NCBI GenBank assembly: GCA_945910005.1
Contig: OX246744.1
Location: 6,192,973 to 6,256,972 of the forward strand
Source of the DNA: Isoperla grammatica
Lineage: Eukaryota; Arthropoda; Insecta; Plecoptera; Perlodidae
Reading direction: 5' to 3'
Length of the DNA stretch: 64,000 nucleotides
The position numbers were made by a program, and so were the translations under genes. The notes beneath the pieces were generated by a model. It was not told the DNA's origin. It worked only from the letters and a program-made list of their open reading frames with translations, and searched no databases. Positions 1 to 12,776 of this stretch are shown here, piece by piece. Every line of letters starts with the position of its first letter. Position 1 is the first letter of the stretch.

Positions 1-72
<72 letters not shown>
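1..72. repeat. (ATT)n microsatellite at window edge
   Basis: Pure ATT repeat running in from the left edge of the window, so its true length is unknown. Confidence 0.98.
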
Positions 73-76
<4 letters not shown>

Positions 77-1097
77 TAGTCTCATACCGACCTCAGATCC
101 TTGTCTACTGTACACGCACGCTGTTTTAACGAACATCAACAGAGTCCTGGCGTTCTTTCACACATTCGTCAATGTACAGTCTTCCGCTTAGTAGAGTGCA
201 TAAGCCTCATTGTTTGATCACGCCCGCAGTTCCAAGTAACCAACGGAAGATCGTAAATTATCCCTAATGGATCTTTTAGTGATATTTTTTACGGGTGGTA
301 TAATATATGGTATATAAAATATAAATGTCCCCCATGAAAATCAGTTCTTGTATGGGAGTGGGTAGAAAAAAAAGTATTCATTTATTTATTTTATTTACTA
401 CTATTGCAGCTGGAGGCGAGAAAAAGACTAGAAAAATATTTTTTTTTAGTTAATTTCGTTGTCACCACAATGTACAGTATCTTTTCACTGAGCATCGTAA
501 GTTTAGGGAATTGCTCCCATTTAAAAAAAATAATTTTGAACTGATTAAAACACAACGTTCTTTCTTCCTCTTTCAATTCCTATCTCCATCTTCCTTAAAA
601 ATTTACCTTCAATCAGAAGTATTTGTCTGATAAAAGAGCAACCATTCAAAAAAGTAAATAAACATTGTCGTTTACTTTATTATCTTCAACAAGTCCAATA
701 CCAACCCTTCAACAAATAAATGAACATTGTCGTTTACTTTTCCATCTTGAACAAGTCCAATACCAACCCTTCAACAAGTAAATTAACATTGTTGTTTACA
801 TCGACCGTAATTTATTCGTCGAGGGGGTTGGGGAAGGGGTGGGGAGGGGGGGGGGTCAAGTGCCCCCTTGCCGGCGCCAATGTTTCGCAGCCACTTAATG
901 GAAAACTCCCACCGTAAGTTTACGTGAGTGCGTTGGTAACCCTCGCTAGAACGACTCGATATCCGAGGGGTATAGAGTGAATACGCGTCCCGCATAATAT
1001 ATCGATAGGTCGAACAACACGCTCTCGCTGCAAAGTTTGTTTATTTCACCACGTGTGTGGTGGCAATATTTGGAACTATACGGCTGTTTTAGTTTAC
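73..1097. other. Intergenic; SINE scrap and a 63-nt duplication
   Basis: Positions about 305-400 match the 3' part of the R1 SINE (GTCCCCCATGAAAATCAG, then TTTATTTATTTTATTTAC). Positions 653-801 hold two and a third copies of a roughly 63-nt word containing ACATTGTCGTTTACTTT. Nothing coding. Confidence 0.6.
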
Positions 1098-1337
1098 CTC
1101 AAAATTCGCAGACAATTTTCATTTTTTAATTATATCTCAAGATAGAAACACAAAATCGAAAATCTGGGAAATCATTGCGCTGTGGTTTGGTCAGCCCTAC
1201 AGACTGAATGATAAATGTATTTAACGTTCAGTATGTAGGGCTTACCAAACCACAGCGCTGTGGCATCTCAAATTTTCGATTTTGTGTTTTAATCTTGAGG
1301 TATAATTAAAAAATGAAAATTTTCTGCGGTTTTTGAC
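1098..1337. mobile_element. Near-palindromic MITE (240 bp)
   Basis: Almost the whole element is two complementary arms of about 115 nt (AATTATATCTCAAGAT, ACAAAATCGAAAATCTG, GCGCTGTGGTTTGG). A half copy is at 52795-52920. Confidence 0.85.
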
Positions 1338-2280
1338 GTAGAGGTATCCTTCGCTCTTAAAGTGCTCAAGAAGAATTTGTATGATTTTTTGAGTCATATA
1401 GTTGACCGTGTGATTTTTACCAACAATATTAAACAATACTGGTAACAATGGTAGATGACTTTTATATAGTGTGGAATTAATTTGCAGCAGCACTTCAATG
1501 GCGTCAAATTTCAAGATGTCAGCGCCCACAAATTTCCTCTAAAACCACCGTACAGCGGCTAGTTTCATACTTAAATGTAATTTATCGACGATTGTAGGTT
1601 TTTAAATGTGTTTAAAAACCGTAAACAACAATTTGTTCTAGTATGAGCTACCTTGAGATGACTTTCAGTAACGTTCCTATTTGTCTTCGCTTCATAAATA
1701 GAGAAGGCTTATCCGTAAGATACCGGTTTTAAAAAAAAACACAATTCCTTGGCACCGGCGTATACACATATTTATACACAACTTTGAGAGAAAGGGAGGG
1801 CTAAAGGAAAGCATGCAATCTTTTACAAACGATCGAGAGAATGAGCGCTACCTGCAAACACACAAGTGTCAAAAACAGTAAAATCGATGTATGTTTAAAA
1901 CAAATTAATATTTACCCTGAGCGTACTAATTTTTAAAAATTCGATAATTCGACAACATTTTCCACTATCGATTTTCTCCATGATTGATTATCGTTTGACA
2001 GTATCGACTATTGACATAGTATAATATAAATTATCGCGTACATCCCTTTTTTTAGTTTTTGTCGAGATAAACCAGACACTTTCTTTTTCAAATATACAAT
2101 CTTTTATGAATACCGGCCTAGGTACAAATACAACCACCATTTGTCTTATGCTACGCTATTGTAAACACCGTATATAACATATACAAATATATATTATATT
2201 TATGTTTTCCTAGATTTACGATTTGGTCGTTTTTTTGAAGTGTTCAAAGAACGAACAATCCAGCGGGTGGAGAGTGGAGG

Positions 2281-2329
<49 letters not shown>

Positions 2330-4425
2330 TATAAATAAGTCGCAGGTAAAGTTATCTTTTTCACATAAATACGGTACTATAATAAATTTAGAGAATGGTC
2401 GTCCTACGAGGGACTCGGTACATCCTGCTACAATAAACTATACAGTTAACAAAACTCCTCCTACATATAAATTGTAAATACACCACTGTGAGACTGTAAA
2501 AAGTTTTTCGTTAGCATTTTATAAATATCGCATGGGCAAAATGTTGTACTTAATAATTGAAAAATGAAATATTTTGCCAAAGATAACGAATAATTCAATT
2601 CAATTTAATTCAATACAATAATGATAGTTATATTTTTTTCACAAAATAAAAATAAAATCAGAAAATAAAAAAAACATATTTGAACCCATCGCAAAATATC
2701 GAAGAAGAAATCGAAAGTGGGTGAATTTCACTTTATTATGTAATATTATTGTTTCCTTTTAAATATTTATTTTTAATCGTTTATTTAATGTTTTACCCTA
2801 TACTTCAATTTTCTAATGGCAAAGCTAAATTCTAACAGGAAGAGATAATCTCGTGTTATTTTTTTTTATTTTTTTTTTATCATAAACCACTCTATTAGCC
2901 TAAACATGCTTGTGGCTTTACTTGTCACATAATCGATTATTACCATAACTAACTGAAAATCGATCTTTCTGCCCAGTGCACGAGCAGTTTCATTGAATAA
3001 TCCCATAATTAATGTTACGCGCTCCCTTTCGTGAATACGAGATCGCATGGATAAGGGATGAGGGTGACAAATTGTTATAATGGTTCGTGGGGGTGGGGGT
3101 CATAAAACCCTCTCCTTGGAAGAATGCCTGGAATAATGTGAATTGTGCCCTAGGGAATATTCATAAAAGTGGAACGTGCTAAGCCTACAGTAAACACAAC
3201 AAGGCATTGAAATTTAACACAATGTGTGCTTTGCGAATATGAATGGTCGCTACAGTTCTAGTATACTAAATCGTGCGGCTTTTGTGGAACAATGTAAATA
3301 TTTTATGGTTGGCTTCAGGAGTTCAATTCTGTGAATTTTGCAACATTCGGGAATATATTTATGAATGGTAATATAAATAAATGGGTGTATCGATTGGGGT
3401 AAAATACTAACACATTTACAAGAAGTATTTGTAATTATGTATAAGCAGTGCGCAAAGATTTTTTAATTAGATAACCTTATTTTGCAATTAACTGTATGAT
3501 TATTACTCACTTGATAATTTTATTTAGAATATGGGGAAACAAAAATAACATTAATATTTGTACTGTATTGTATTGTAATAAAAACTTTGCACAAGATATT
3601 CAAAGAACTTGTGTTTGTAGAAATATAAATGAAGTCAATACTTATTTCAGTCACAAAAAAATAATGCAAGTGCGTTGGGATTCATTAAACTTTGAATTAA
3701 TGATTTTTATTTGAAAATCATTTGTTTTAAATCAAAAAAATACTCTGTTTTGTAGTGTTGTGCTGGTGATTAATATACGGATTATTTTGTTCATCACCAG
3801 ATAAAATTCCTTGTATCCAATATTATGTGTATGTGTTCATGTTTTGTTGTGTTTATTTATATTAAAACATTCTTCAATACCTCTGACTTCAGTAATAGAG
3901 GTGTTCATTCAAATGTTCATTTCATGTCTGCAAAGGTTTATACGCGTTTTCATAGAATCACCGTTGAAGAACTATAGACCCATCTAAAAATAATACCCAT
4001 CTTCGTTTAATGAATAAATCAATATGAGACAATATTGACAAAGTCTTGTCTTACTATACCCTGCTCGGTCTCTTTTAAACGAACTGATCATTATCGGTGT
4101 TTGCACAGTATAAAGAGAGTAAACACATTAAAAGGGAAGACTACCGTCGATATTATAAGCCTATTTAAACCAGCCGTTTTTATAAATATCTTAATAATGC
4201 TGCGCCACAACGAAAAAGGGGAAACCGGGCTGCATTTGGGTTCGTAAGGACTATAAATGATACGTCGAAAATATTTGTAATATTGTAAGTATCGTCGGGT
4301 TGGTAATTCAATAACTTTGTATTAGAATGTTTAAAATAACAACCATATTAATTATAAGAGAAGTCAGTTTGTATAGTAGTCAGTTTAGAGCCCAAAGTGA
4401 GCATTATTGAGATGCGATTGACAAA
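1338..4425. other. Intergenic, AT-rich, no gene seen
   Basis: Contains a (GA)n tract at 2281-2326 and otherwise no recognised repeat or plausible coding region. ORFs here are short and lack recognisable similarity. Confidence 0.5.
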
Positions 4426-4426
4426 C

Positions 4427-4787
4427 GGTAATTTTTAAATTAATAAAAAAAAACTAATTAGCCGCGTCCACCGTTTCAGGTAACCAATGAATGGAATAAG
4501 TAAACGGTGACTTTGGAGCCGTCCTAGCAACGAAGCACTCGATAAATTCAAAGTTGTTCTGAATCGACCTTTTTGACTCTGGCATTTGTCCGCAGGTGTT
4601 CCCACTGTGTGAATCACTGATTCATATTTGAAATATAGATCTTTGATTGGTTATCGCTCACTCGTTGATGGTGTTCGGAGCCTACAGGGTTGGTTAAATC
4701 GCTTTAAATTAAAGTCCCCCACTGAAAATCAGTCTTGTTACTGAGTGAGTAGACTACATAAACACGAATGTATTTATTTTATTTTAA
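4427..4787 (+). mobile_element. R1 SINE copy
   Basis: Recognised by AAACGGTGACTTTGGAGCC, GTAGCAACGAAGCACT-type words, GATTGGTTATCGCTCACTCG and the tail TTTATTTTATTTT. Other copies: 7003-7400, 62142-62312, 63690-64000 (minus). No tRNA-like head is visible in this copy. Confidence 0.75.
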
Positions 4788-5800
4788 TGGATGGTCGTAA
4801 ATTATTCCTTATTGACCTTTTCAATTATGCCGACATTATACGGCTCAATACTTTCGTCAAACTCATTGAATTCAATAACAAAAGCGAATCGAACACAGTT
4901 TTATAAAAAGCTGCAACTATATAGTTTCTATTAATTGATGCTTTTTTGTCCTTGAATTCAATAAGTTTGACAAAAATGTTGAACCGTGTAATGTGGGTGG
5001 AACTAATGAAGTATAAAATTAAGTAGGTACCATTGGACACGGCTGTTATCGTAACATTGAGAATTACAGGTTGGGGCAACTTTACTTAGTAAAAACACAC
5101 CATTCACTTCCGGTGCATCAGCCTGTTTCCTTCTCGTGGCTCGAGCTGGATTCTAACCATGTTCGGACTATCACGGTCTGTTGGACATGGAATTACTCCC
5201 TTGGTCGCCCATCTGTTGCTAATAGGGCTCGCGGCGCATAGACACAGTAGCTGCACGTATAATGTATAAACAATAAAGTCGAGTTTGGATTCAAGCTATT
5301 TTTAGATCCTGGTTTACTTTTTTTCTAGAGAAAAATGTGCCTTTCTGAACTTGTATTCTTTAACATTTTCTATGTCTGTTTCCTTATCCCTTTTTGTGAT
5401 TTTCTCTGTGTATAATTGTATTTTTTTTTTTACACGTTGTGTGTATTTCTGCTATTTACATATTTTTTCTTTATACGTATTATTTTATTACTTTAAATTT
5501 ATAAAAACAAATAGGTTTTCAATAAATTTGGATGATTCTTGTTCTCTTTTCAATAATAGTAATTTTTGGTAGTTTATAATTATATATTATGTTTTTATTT
5601 TATATTTTATCATCTTATCATCTTATCCATTCAGTTTTATAACTGTATATAAACATCAAATAAATACATTTATTTTCGTTGATGGATAATGCAGTGAAAT
5701 GGCTCTTTATAAAAAAGAGACAAGGTTTAGAAATTCCAAAGTCTAGTTATAGCGATATTATGTTTTTTAAACTTTTTTAAACCAGTCGTTTTGTCGCATG
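4788..5800. other. Intergenic, no gene seen
   Basis: AT-rich sequence. A tRNA-like B-box remnant may lie near 5135-5165 (GAGCTGGATTCTAACC). No coding region supported. Confidence 0.4.
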
Positions 5801-7002
5801 CCCATGTGTAGCCCTGAGGAAGATAGAACAAGCTCCTCGAAACGGCATGCTTATTTAATGCACATCCTATTCAAATGTCGTATACCCATGTGTAGCTCCT
5901 GAGGAAGATAGAACAAGCTCTTCGAAACGGCATGTTTATTTAATGCACATCCTATTCAAATGTCGCATACCCATGTGTAGCTCCTGAGGAAGATAGAACA
6001 AGCTCTTCGAAACGGCATGTTTATTTAATGCACATCCTATTCAAATGTCGCATACCCATGTGTAGCTCCTGAGGAAGATAGAACAAGCTCCTCGAAACGG
6101 CATGTTTATTTAATGCACATCCTATTCAAATGTCGTATACCCATGTGTAGCTCCTGAGGAAGATAGAACAAGCTCCTCGAAACGGCATGTTTATTTAATG
6201 CACATCCTATTCAAATGTCGTATACCCATGTGTAGCTCCTGAGGAAGATAGAACAAGCTCTTCGAAACGGCATGTTTATTTAATGCACATCCTATTCAAA
6301 TGTCGCATACCCATGTGTAGCTCCTGAGGAAGATAGAACAAGCTCCTCGAAACGGCATGCTTATCTAATGCACATCCTATTCAAATGCCGTATACCCATG
6401 TGTAGCTCCTGAGGAAGATAGAACAAGCTCCTCGAAACGGCATGCTTATCTAATGCACATCCTATTCAAATGTCGCATACCCATGTGTAGCTCCTGAGGA
6501 AGATAGAACAAGCTCCTCGAAACGGCATGCTTATCTAATGCACATCCTATTCAAATGTCGCATACCCATGTGTAGCTCCTGAGGAAGATAGAACAAGCTC
6601 CTCGAAACGGCATGCTTATCTAATGCACATCCTATTCAAATGCCGTATACCCATGTGTAGCTCCTGAGGAAGATAGAACAAGCTCTTCGAAACGGCATGT
6701 TTATTTAATGCACATCCTATTCAAATGTCGTATACCCATGTGTAGCTCCTGAGGAAGATAGAACAAGCTCCTCGAAACGGCATGTTTATTTAATGCACAT
6801 CCTATTCAAATGTCGTATACCCATGTGTAGCTCCTGAGGAAGATAGAACAAGCTCTTCGAAACGGCATGTTTATTTAATGCACATCCTATTCAAATGTCG
6901 CATACCCATGTGTAGCTCCTGAGGAAGATAGAACAAGCTCCTCGAAACGGCATGCTTATCTAATGCACATCCTATTCAAATGCCGTATACCCATGTGTAG
7001 CT
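5801..7002 (+). repeat. 85-bp minisatellite, 14 units plus a partial
   Basis: Fourteen full units of 84-85 nt plus a truncated fifteenth, each containing CCCATGTGTAGCTCCTGAGG, AGATAGAACAAGC, TCYTCGAAACGGCATG and AATGCACATCCTATTC. Substitutions are few and recur (T/C in TCYTC; TTATTT/TTATCT), suggesting recent spread of subtypes. Each unit can form two small hairpins (GAGGA/TCYTC and GCAT/ATGC). The array is cut by the SINE at 7003. Confidence 0.95.
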
Positions 7003-7400
7003 CCTGCTTCCAATGCAGAAGGTCCCGGGTTCAAATCCCGCTTCAGGCAGAATTTTTTTAACTTCTAATGTGGATTCAATTCCATTACTTCTTGGCTTAG
7101 GAATAAGTAAACGGTGACTTTGGAGCCGTCGTAGCAACGAAGCACTCAATAAATTCAAATTGTTCTGAATCGGCCTTGTTGATTCTGGCATTTGTCCGCA
7201 GGTGTTCGCACTGTCCAATCAGTGATTCATATGTTTCGTATTTGAAATATCGATCTTTGATTGGTTATCGCTCACTCGTCGATGGTGTTCGAAGCCTACA
7301 GGGTTGGTTTAGTCACTTTAAATTAAAGTCCCCCACTGCAAATCAGTATAGTTACTGAGTGGGTAGACTCTAAATGTGAATTTATTTATTTTATTTAAAG
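7003..7400 (+). mobile_element. R1 SINE, most complete copy with tRNA-like head
   Basis: Starts with a tRNA 3' half (GGTCCCGGGTTCAAATCCCG, a good B box and T arm), then the R1 body and a (TTTA)n-type tail. The tRNA 5' half is missing, replaced by the minisatellite. About 400 nt. Confidence 0.75.
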
Positions 7401-7642
7401 ACGCGCAAAGCTCACACCCCGCGTGTAAATGTTTGGATCGCGTGACAAACCGACAGAAATCCTCACGTGCACAATAGCATTAATAAACACAGCGGCGAGA
7501 AACTGAAGCAAAACACGTGTTGGAATATCTGAACAAGTAAATCAGATTCAAGTGTTCAGTTGGGAACGAACCGGCCACAGTCGAGCGGAATTAACAGAGT
7601 GTTACGAGATAGAAGATTGATGGTTTTACATTGGGTTGTTAA

Positions 7643-8189
7643 GCGAGCGAAGCGAGCGTCTCCACTTGACTCTTATGGAACTTCGTTCTGTTTTTTTTTT
7701 TTTTTTTTACTAGTACTAGACTCATGGCACTTCATTCTGTTTGTTTTTTGTTTTGTTTTTATGTCTGTCGATAGCGGTCGAACGGAAAGTCCGATCAACT
7801 TGAAATTTGGACCATCCTCAAGCCTCGATGTGGATTGAAGGTGTATAGTTTCGAGGCAAAATCGTTCGAAAGGTTACAAAGTTACACTCAATAACTGTTA
7901 GTAACGGTGGCGGACCGCCGCGAAAACACTAGACAGAATGACAACGAAAATTCTTAGCAACGCAAATTGCACTGCATTCAACAATATCGGGAAGTATAAT
8001 AGCTATGGAAACTAGAAAAAATATCGGGAAGTATAATAGGTATGGAAATTAGAAAAAAATTTGAAATGCACATTCTTGAATTGTTGTAAATTGTTGTTTT
8101 TATTAGCTTTGAGATATTTTCGCCAGAACGTTCGTAGATATATGGACGCGCTCGCTTATCAACGCGTCAAACAGAGCGTTTTCCTAGTG
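7643..8189 (-). repeat. Repeat R2 copy, reverse
   Basis: Reverse-complement counterpart of the Khc intron 7 and intron 8 copies, from GCGAGCGAAGCGAGCGT to CAGAGCGTTTTCCTAG, including T17 and the TCGATAGCGGTCGAACGG block. Confidence 0.75.
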
Positions 8190-8341
8190 TATACTTCATT
8201 GTGTATTCATGTTGTACTTCGTCGTGCTTACAGAGTGCAGCCTTACAGAGTGCTATACTACTTCGGATTTATAAACCTTGTCCCCTTTAAAAAGGGTAAA
8301 TTTACTCTATCATACACATAAAAGAAAATAAGTCAAAAATC

Positions 8342-8425
8342 AAATAGGATGTGCATTAAATAAACATGTTGACTTTTCGAGAAACTTGCTCTATCTTCCT
8401 CAGGCGCTACACATGCATACACGAT
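8342..8425 (-). repeat. Isolated reverse unit of the 85-bp minisatellite
   Basis: Complement of one minisatellite unit (ATAGGATGTGCATTAAATAA, CTATCTTCCTCAGG, CTACACATG), about 1.3 kb from the array and diverged (GACTTTTCGAGAAAC). Confidence 0.75.
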
Positions 8426-9225
8426 AAGTGAATAGGATAAAACCGTTTGTATTTAATATGAAATTTCTTTTAAATTATCTTTACTATGCTGGATACTTCC
8501 TTTTTAATCGTCCTTATCATCTTTTCTATAATCATACGTCAATCTTCACCATCATCTTATCTACAATTTCAATTCTTCTTCTTCTTTTATGAACGTTGTT
8601 TATTCTACCATTCATAAATGCTTTTCACATTTATATTGGTATGTAAAACAACTATAAGGTTTGATGAAGTATTTTAGAGTAATTTCTATTCTAGCGTCAG
8701 CCGAAACAGATTCATCACACGTGGCCGTGGTCGTCATAAGGGAATTCCAGTGGGGGGGGGGGGAAGTATGAAGATTGTAGAAGAAGATTGTGTGAAAGTT
8801 GGAAGGTGAAAGATGATAATATGAATGAAGAAATCACAAAAGATTTTGCGGGCACCGATCACCACGGGTACCCACCACGACTTGTGGTTTGGTGGAAAGA
8901 GATCTTAAGTCGTTCCACAGCAACCTTGTAGATACTGACGTCATAGATGAGTGAGACATTAGCCAACCACATGTCAGTATTTGAAAAAGCCACCCGCTGA
9001 TTGGTTCCGACTCACTTGTCAATGCCGCCAGCAGTCACAAGGTCGCTGTTGAATCAATATATCGGGGGATATCTGTTTCATGGTAGAGTGCAGATGTTTT
9101 AAGTTTGACATAGTTTGAAGCTCCACCCCTTTGTTATGTGACCACCGCCCAGCATAACAAACATGACTGATTATAAATAATATGTATACATATATGATTG
9201 ACAGGTTGTCACGGAGGTAAACTTG
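8426..9225. other. Intergenic, no gene seen
   Basis: A G14 tract lies at about 8751-8763 beside an R3-like scrap (GGTCGTCATAAGGG). Nothing coding. Confidence 0.4.
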
Positions 9226-9380
9226 GCCCAAGATAACCTTACATATGCTTTCGTCACAGGCGAGCCACTCATATAGCCAACCAGAGAACCGCCCGAGACA
9301 ATCGCGCGCAGATAACGATCGCTGATTGGCTACGAACTCGTCGCGTGTGACGAAAGCATGTGTAAGGTAGTCTTGAGACA
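9226..9380. repeat. Inverted-repeat element
   Basis: Arms around CCTTACATATGCTTTCGTCAC and GTGACGAAAGCATGTGTAAGG. Small MITE, no ORF beyond a chance one. Confidence 0.65.
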
Positions 9381-9587
9381 ACTAGGGGTGGTCAAATAAC
9401 GATGGATGGGAGCGTCAAATTACAAAAATCTCAAGTCTAAGCATATTCGTATTTTATTGACAGATGTCAATATATATTCCCGCCTGAAATATGGGCGTTG
9501 TGACGTCACGTGAATACACCCTTATATGGTGCAAAGCAAACACGCGTATGTTATTTCCACCCCCCTCTAAGGGTTTATTACTAACAT

Positions 9588-9636
<49 letters not shown>

Positions 9637-10419
9637 CCGATACTTCTCGAGTTCCACTTGAAGTGTTGGTCAATACTGGATATAGTTTTACTAGGTAAGC
9701 ATGCGGTGAGTTTTACGTTTCCCCCCCATCCCCCCCTCATGACGTCAATCATTCTCAACCGTGTATCAGCTAGTTTTATTTTATTTGTTTTATTTTACAT
9801 TATATATTTCGTTTCTTCTTTTTCATTTCAATGTATTCGATTTTTTTGTTTTAATTTCTATTTCTCTCTACTGTTTTTGTTTTGTAATTGTTCTTCTTTT
9901 CATACTGTTTTGTTTTGTATGAACTTCTGAAATGTAACTTTATTGTTTATTTTCGTTTTACACTTTTTTATATGTATACATTTTTGTTCAAAAGTTCTCT
10001 CTTTCTACCGTAGCACAGACCGTGGTTTTGTTTCTGTTGGTATGTTTATTATTGTTTCATTGTATATTGTATAGTTGCATTTATTGTCCTCATTTGTAAA
10101 TTAGTTTTATAGCACTGCGATTCTGTAAGGATAATATCGAGATATAGATTTCAGATTTATTTCATAGTGGTTACACATGTACATGTTATAGAGAATAGTT
10201 TCCACGGTTATGGGATAAAACAATTAACAGAACCTAGAGTTTTGATATTCTAAAGTTGACATTACAAGTTCAGTGCATTTAGTGAAGTCACTGAGTAGGT
10301 GGGAAACCTTAAACCTGGGTTTGATTCGTGGTATACACAATGTTCATTTTCTCTCCCTCTTTAGCTGAAAATATATATATATATTGTTAACTCGTAGGTT
10401 TTCGCAAACCAATGGATGT
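9381..10419. other. Intergenic, T-rich, (GA)n tract
   Basis: (GA)n at 9590-9633. The GTGACGTCACGTGAATACACCC word at about 9499 matches the end of the element at 16271-16635, suggesting a single terminus relic. No gene. Confidence 0.5.
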
Positions 10420-10512
10420 GATAGTTGCGATTTTTCGGGTTGACTGCCGCGCTCTTTCTTGAGACAATTTTGGTCCGTAGCGCGGCAGTCAACCCGAAAA
10501 ATCGCAACTATC
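10420..10512. repeat. Perfect 33-bp inverted repeat
   Basis: Arms 10420-10452 and 10480-10512 are perfectly complementary (GATAGTTGCGATTTTTCGGG and complement) with a 27-nt loop. Confidence 0.85.
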
Positions 10513-10554
10513 ATAAATTTATATATATTATCGAGTTCGGTTTGTAAGGAAGGA

Positions 10555-10712
10555 ATGTCCTAGGACTTCAACACGATCATTTACCTTCTGACTGAGTATA
10601 GAACCTCGGACAAACCCTTCAGTCAGGATTGCCGGCGGCCGGTATCGATCCAACAAGCTCCAGAATTAGAATCTCGCATATTACGAGACCACTGATCCAC
10701 CTCATCGGTGCA
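10555..10712 (-). mobile_element. tRNA-related SINE remnant
   Basis: Contains TTCAGTCAGGATTGCCGGCG and a degenerate antisense B box, shared with 17455-17590 and 23405-23530. No function as a tRNA is possible. Confidence 0.5.
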
Positions 10713-11405
10713 AATATTATCGTTAAAAGCTTTATGCAACAGGTATTGTATAGAAAACATTCAATTCAATTATTATACTATTTATCTTTTTCAAGGGCTT
10801 TTGATCTGTCGTGTTGACATGTCCATAAAACGTTCGTTGTTTTATTCAAATCGTTCGCAAAATCTGCCCTATATTATGTAATATTATGCCAGCTGGGATA
10901 TCACGCGCTCGTTCTTAGCACGCGTGAATACATAAACGTGTCGGGCTGGGGTGATGAGGGATTATGGATTTTGAAGGTGGCTAGAAGTGTGAATATGACC
11001 TTATTCAAAATGCATGTGAAGGAATTTCTATACTCTTGAGGCTTCTTCCATTCTCACTTTACAATTTAGGGTTATTCCGATTAAAAACTCACAATCACTA
11101 TTTTAATAAAAGTTAACACATCAGTTAAATACCAATTATGGCAGAATGTACTCGTTGGTAATTGTAATGTGACCATGCTTCCCTTAATAATGTCAATGGA
11201 AAATAAATAGAGTGAATGGGATGGATGAATGAGACGTTGATTCTTGTTAGTGTATAAGTTGAAACTTTTAAGTTAATCATATTTATTTGTAATCAATTTG
11301 TATCAATTTGTTCTTAATTAATTAAGTAAATAATTTGTATTTCTATTTAGTAATAGTAGGTTGGATGTAAGAGAAGGCCCAAGTGGCCTTAATCACGCCT
11401 GAAAA
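10713..11405. other. Intergenic, no gene; LINE-type tail at right
   Basis: Ends in AAGTGGCCTTAATCACGCC and AATAAAGACATT, a pattern typical of LINE 3' tails before tetranucleotide repeats. Nothing else recognised. Confidence 0.4.
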
Positions 11406-11414
11406 TAAAGACAT

Positions 11415-11450
<36 letters not shown>
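11406..11450. repeat. (TATC)n microsatellite, short
   Basis: About ten TATC units directly after the LINE-like tail. Confidence 0.95.
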
Positions 11451-11451
<1 letters not shown>

Positions 11452-11598
11452 CCACACACAAGCACCATGCTCATGTGGGTACTCGCTTGCTCATTTACAG
11501 TTGATTCACAATGTTATATGACTGTGTCTAGTACTATGCTATTGTTTATGATACGATATTGTAATTAAATGTAAACAGAGTAACGAATAAAAGCTATT

Positions 11599-12045
<447 letters not shown>

Positions 12046-12514
12046 GACGTTAACACAAAATATTATCATCACTTTCCGCACCCACACATTATCTTGCTCA
12101 CAAGCAACCTCTCGTTGATAGCGCTATAGTATAGCACACAAGTTCTACTTTGGCGAGTTGTTCTTGTTTTATTACAGACACTGATCTCTGAGGCAGATGA
12201 GGTTGAGGTTGGGGTTGTGGTTGTGTCTGGCATGGCAGCCGGCAACGAAGTAGGTAGATGTTAGCCCAAGAAATGGAGTAGCACGCTGCTTCCCTCAACC
12301 CACTGTAAATGTTGAATACGATCATAATTATATTATACTTTATTCTAACAATTATAAATTTTAACCTTGCCATATTTTATTTTATTTACAGTATATAATT
12401 TTATTCTAATACATTTTCTCGACTAATTATACAGTAGTTGTGTGCTATATTATTTTACTACATTATTATATTATGTATAACTATCTAAACTATGAACAAA
12501 AACGGAGAATAAAG

Positions 12515-12776
12515 TTTCTATTCTATTCTATTCTATTCTATTATATTCTTTTCCATTCTATTCTACTCTACTCTATTCTATTCTATTCTATTCTATTCTA
12601 TTCTATTCTATTCTATTCTATTCTATTCTATTCTATTCTATTCTATTCTATTCTATTCTATTCTATTCTATTCTATTCTATTCTATTCTATTCTATTCTA
12701 TTCTATTCTATTCTATTCTATTCTATTCTATTCTATTCTATTCTATTCTATTCTATTCTATTCTATTCTATTCTCC
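12515..12776. repeat. (TTCTA)n pentanucleotide microsatellite
   Basis: About 50 units of TTCTA, with a few variants only at the left end, indicating recent expansion. The long ORF through it is an artefact. Confidence 0.97.

Noticed and set aside
5801..7002. Hammerhead ribozyme in the minisatellite (CTGAGGA ... CGAAAC resembles the core)
   Set aside because: The G and A of the core are needed for the visible stem (GAGGA/TCYTC), no proper stem II fits between the two boxes, and there is no NUH cleavage site closing a stem III. Kept only as a structured repeat.
5801..7002. CRISPR-like regular repeat array
   Set aside because: Units are contiguous with no unique spacers, and the genome is eukaryotic.
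7006..7050. tRNA gene
   Set aside because: Only the anticodon and T arms are visible; the 5' half is absent and position 33 is not U. It is a SINE head.
9019..9381. 120-codon minus-strand ORF
   Set aside because: Lies over an inverted-repeat element (9226-9380) and has no recognisable similarity.
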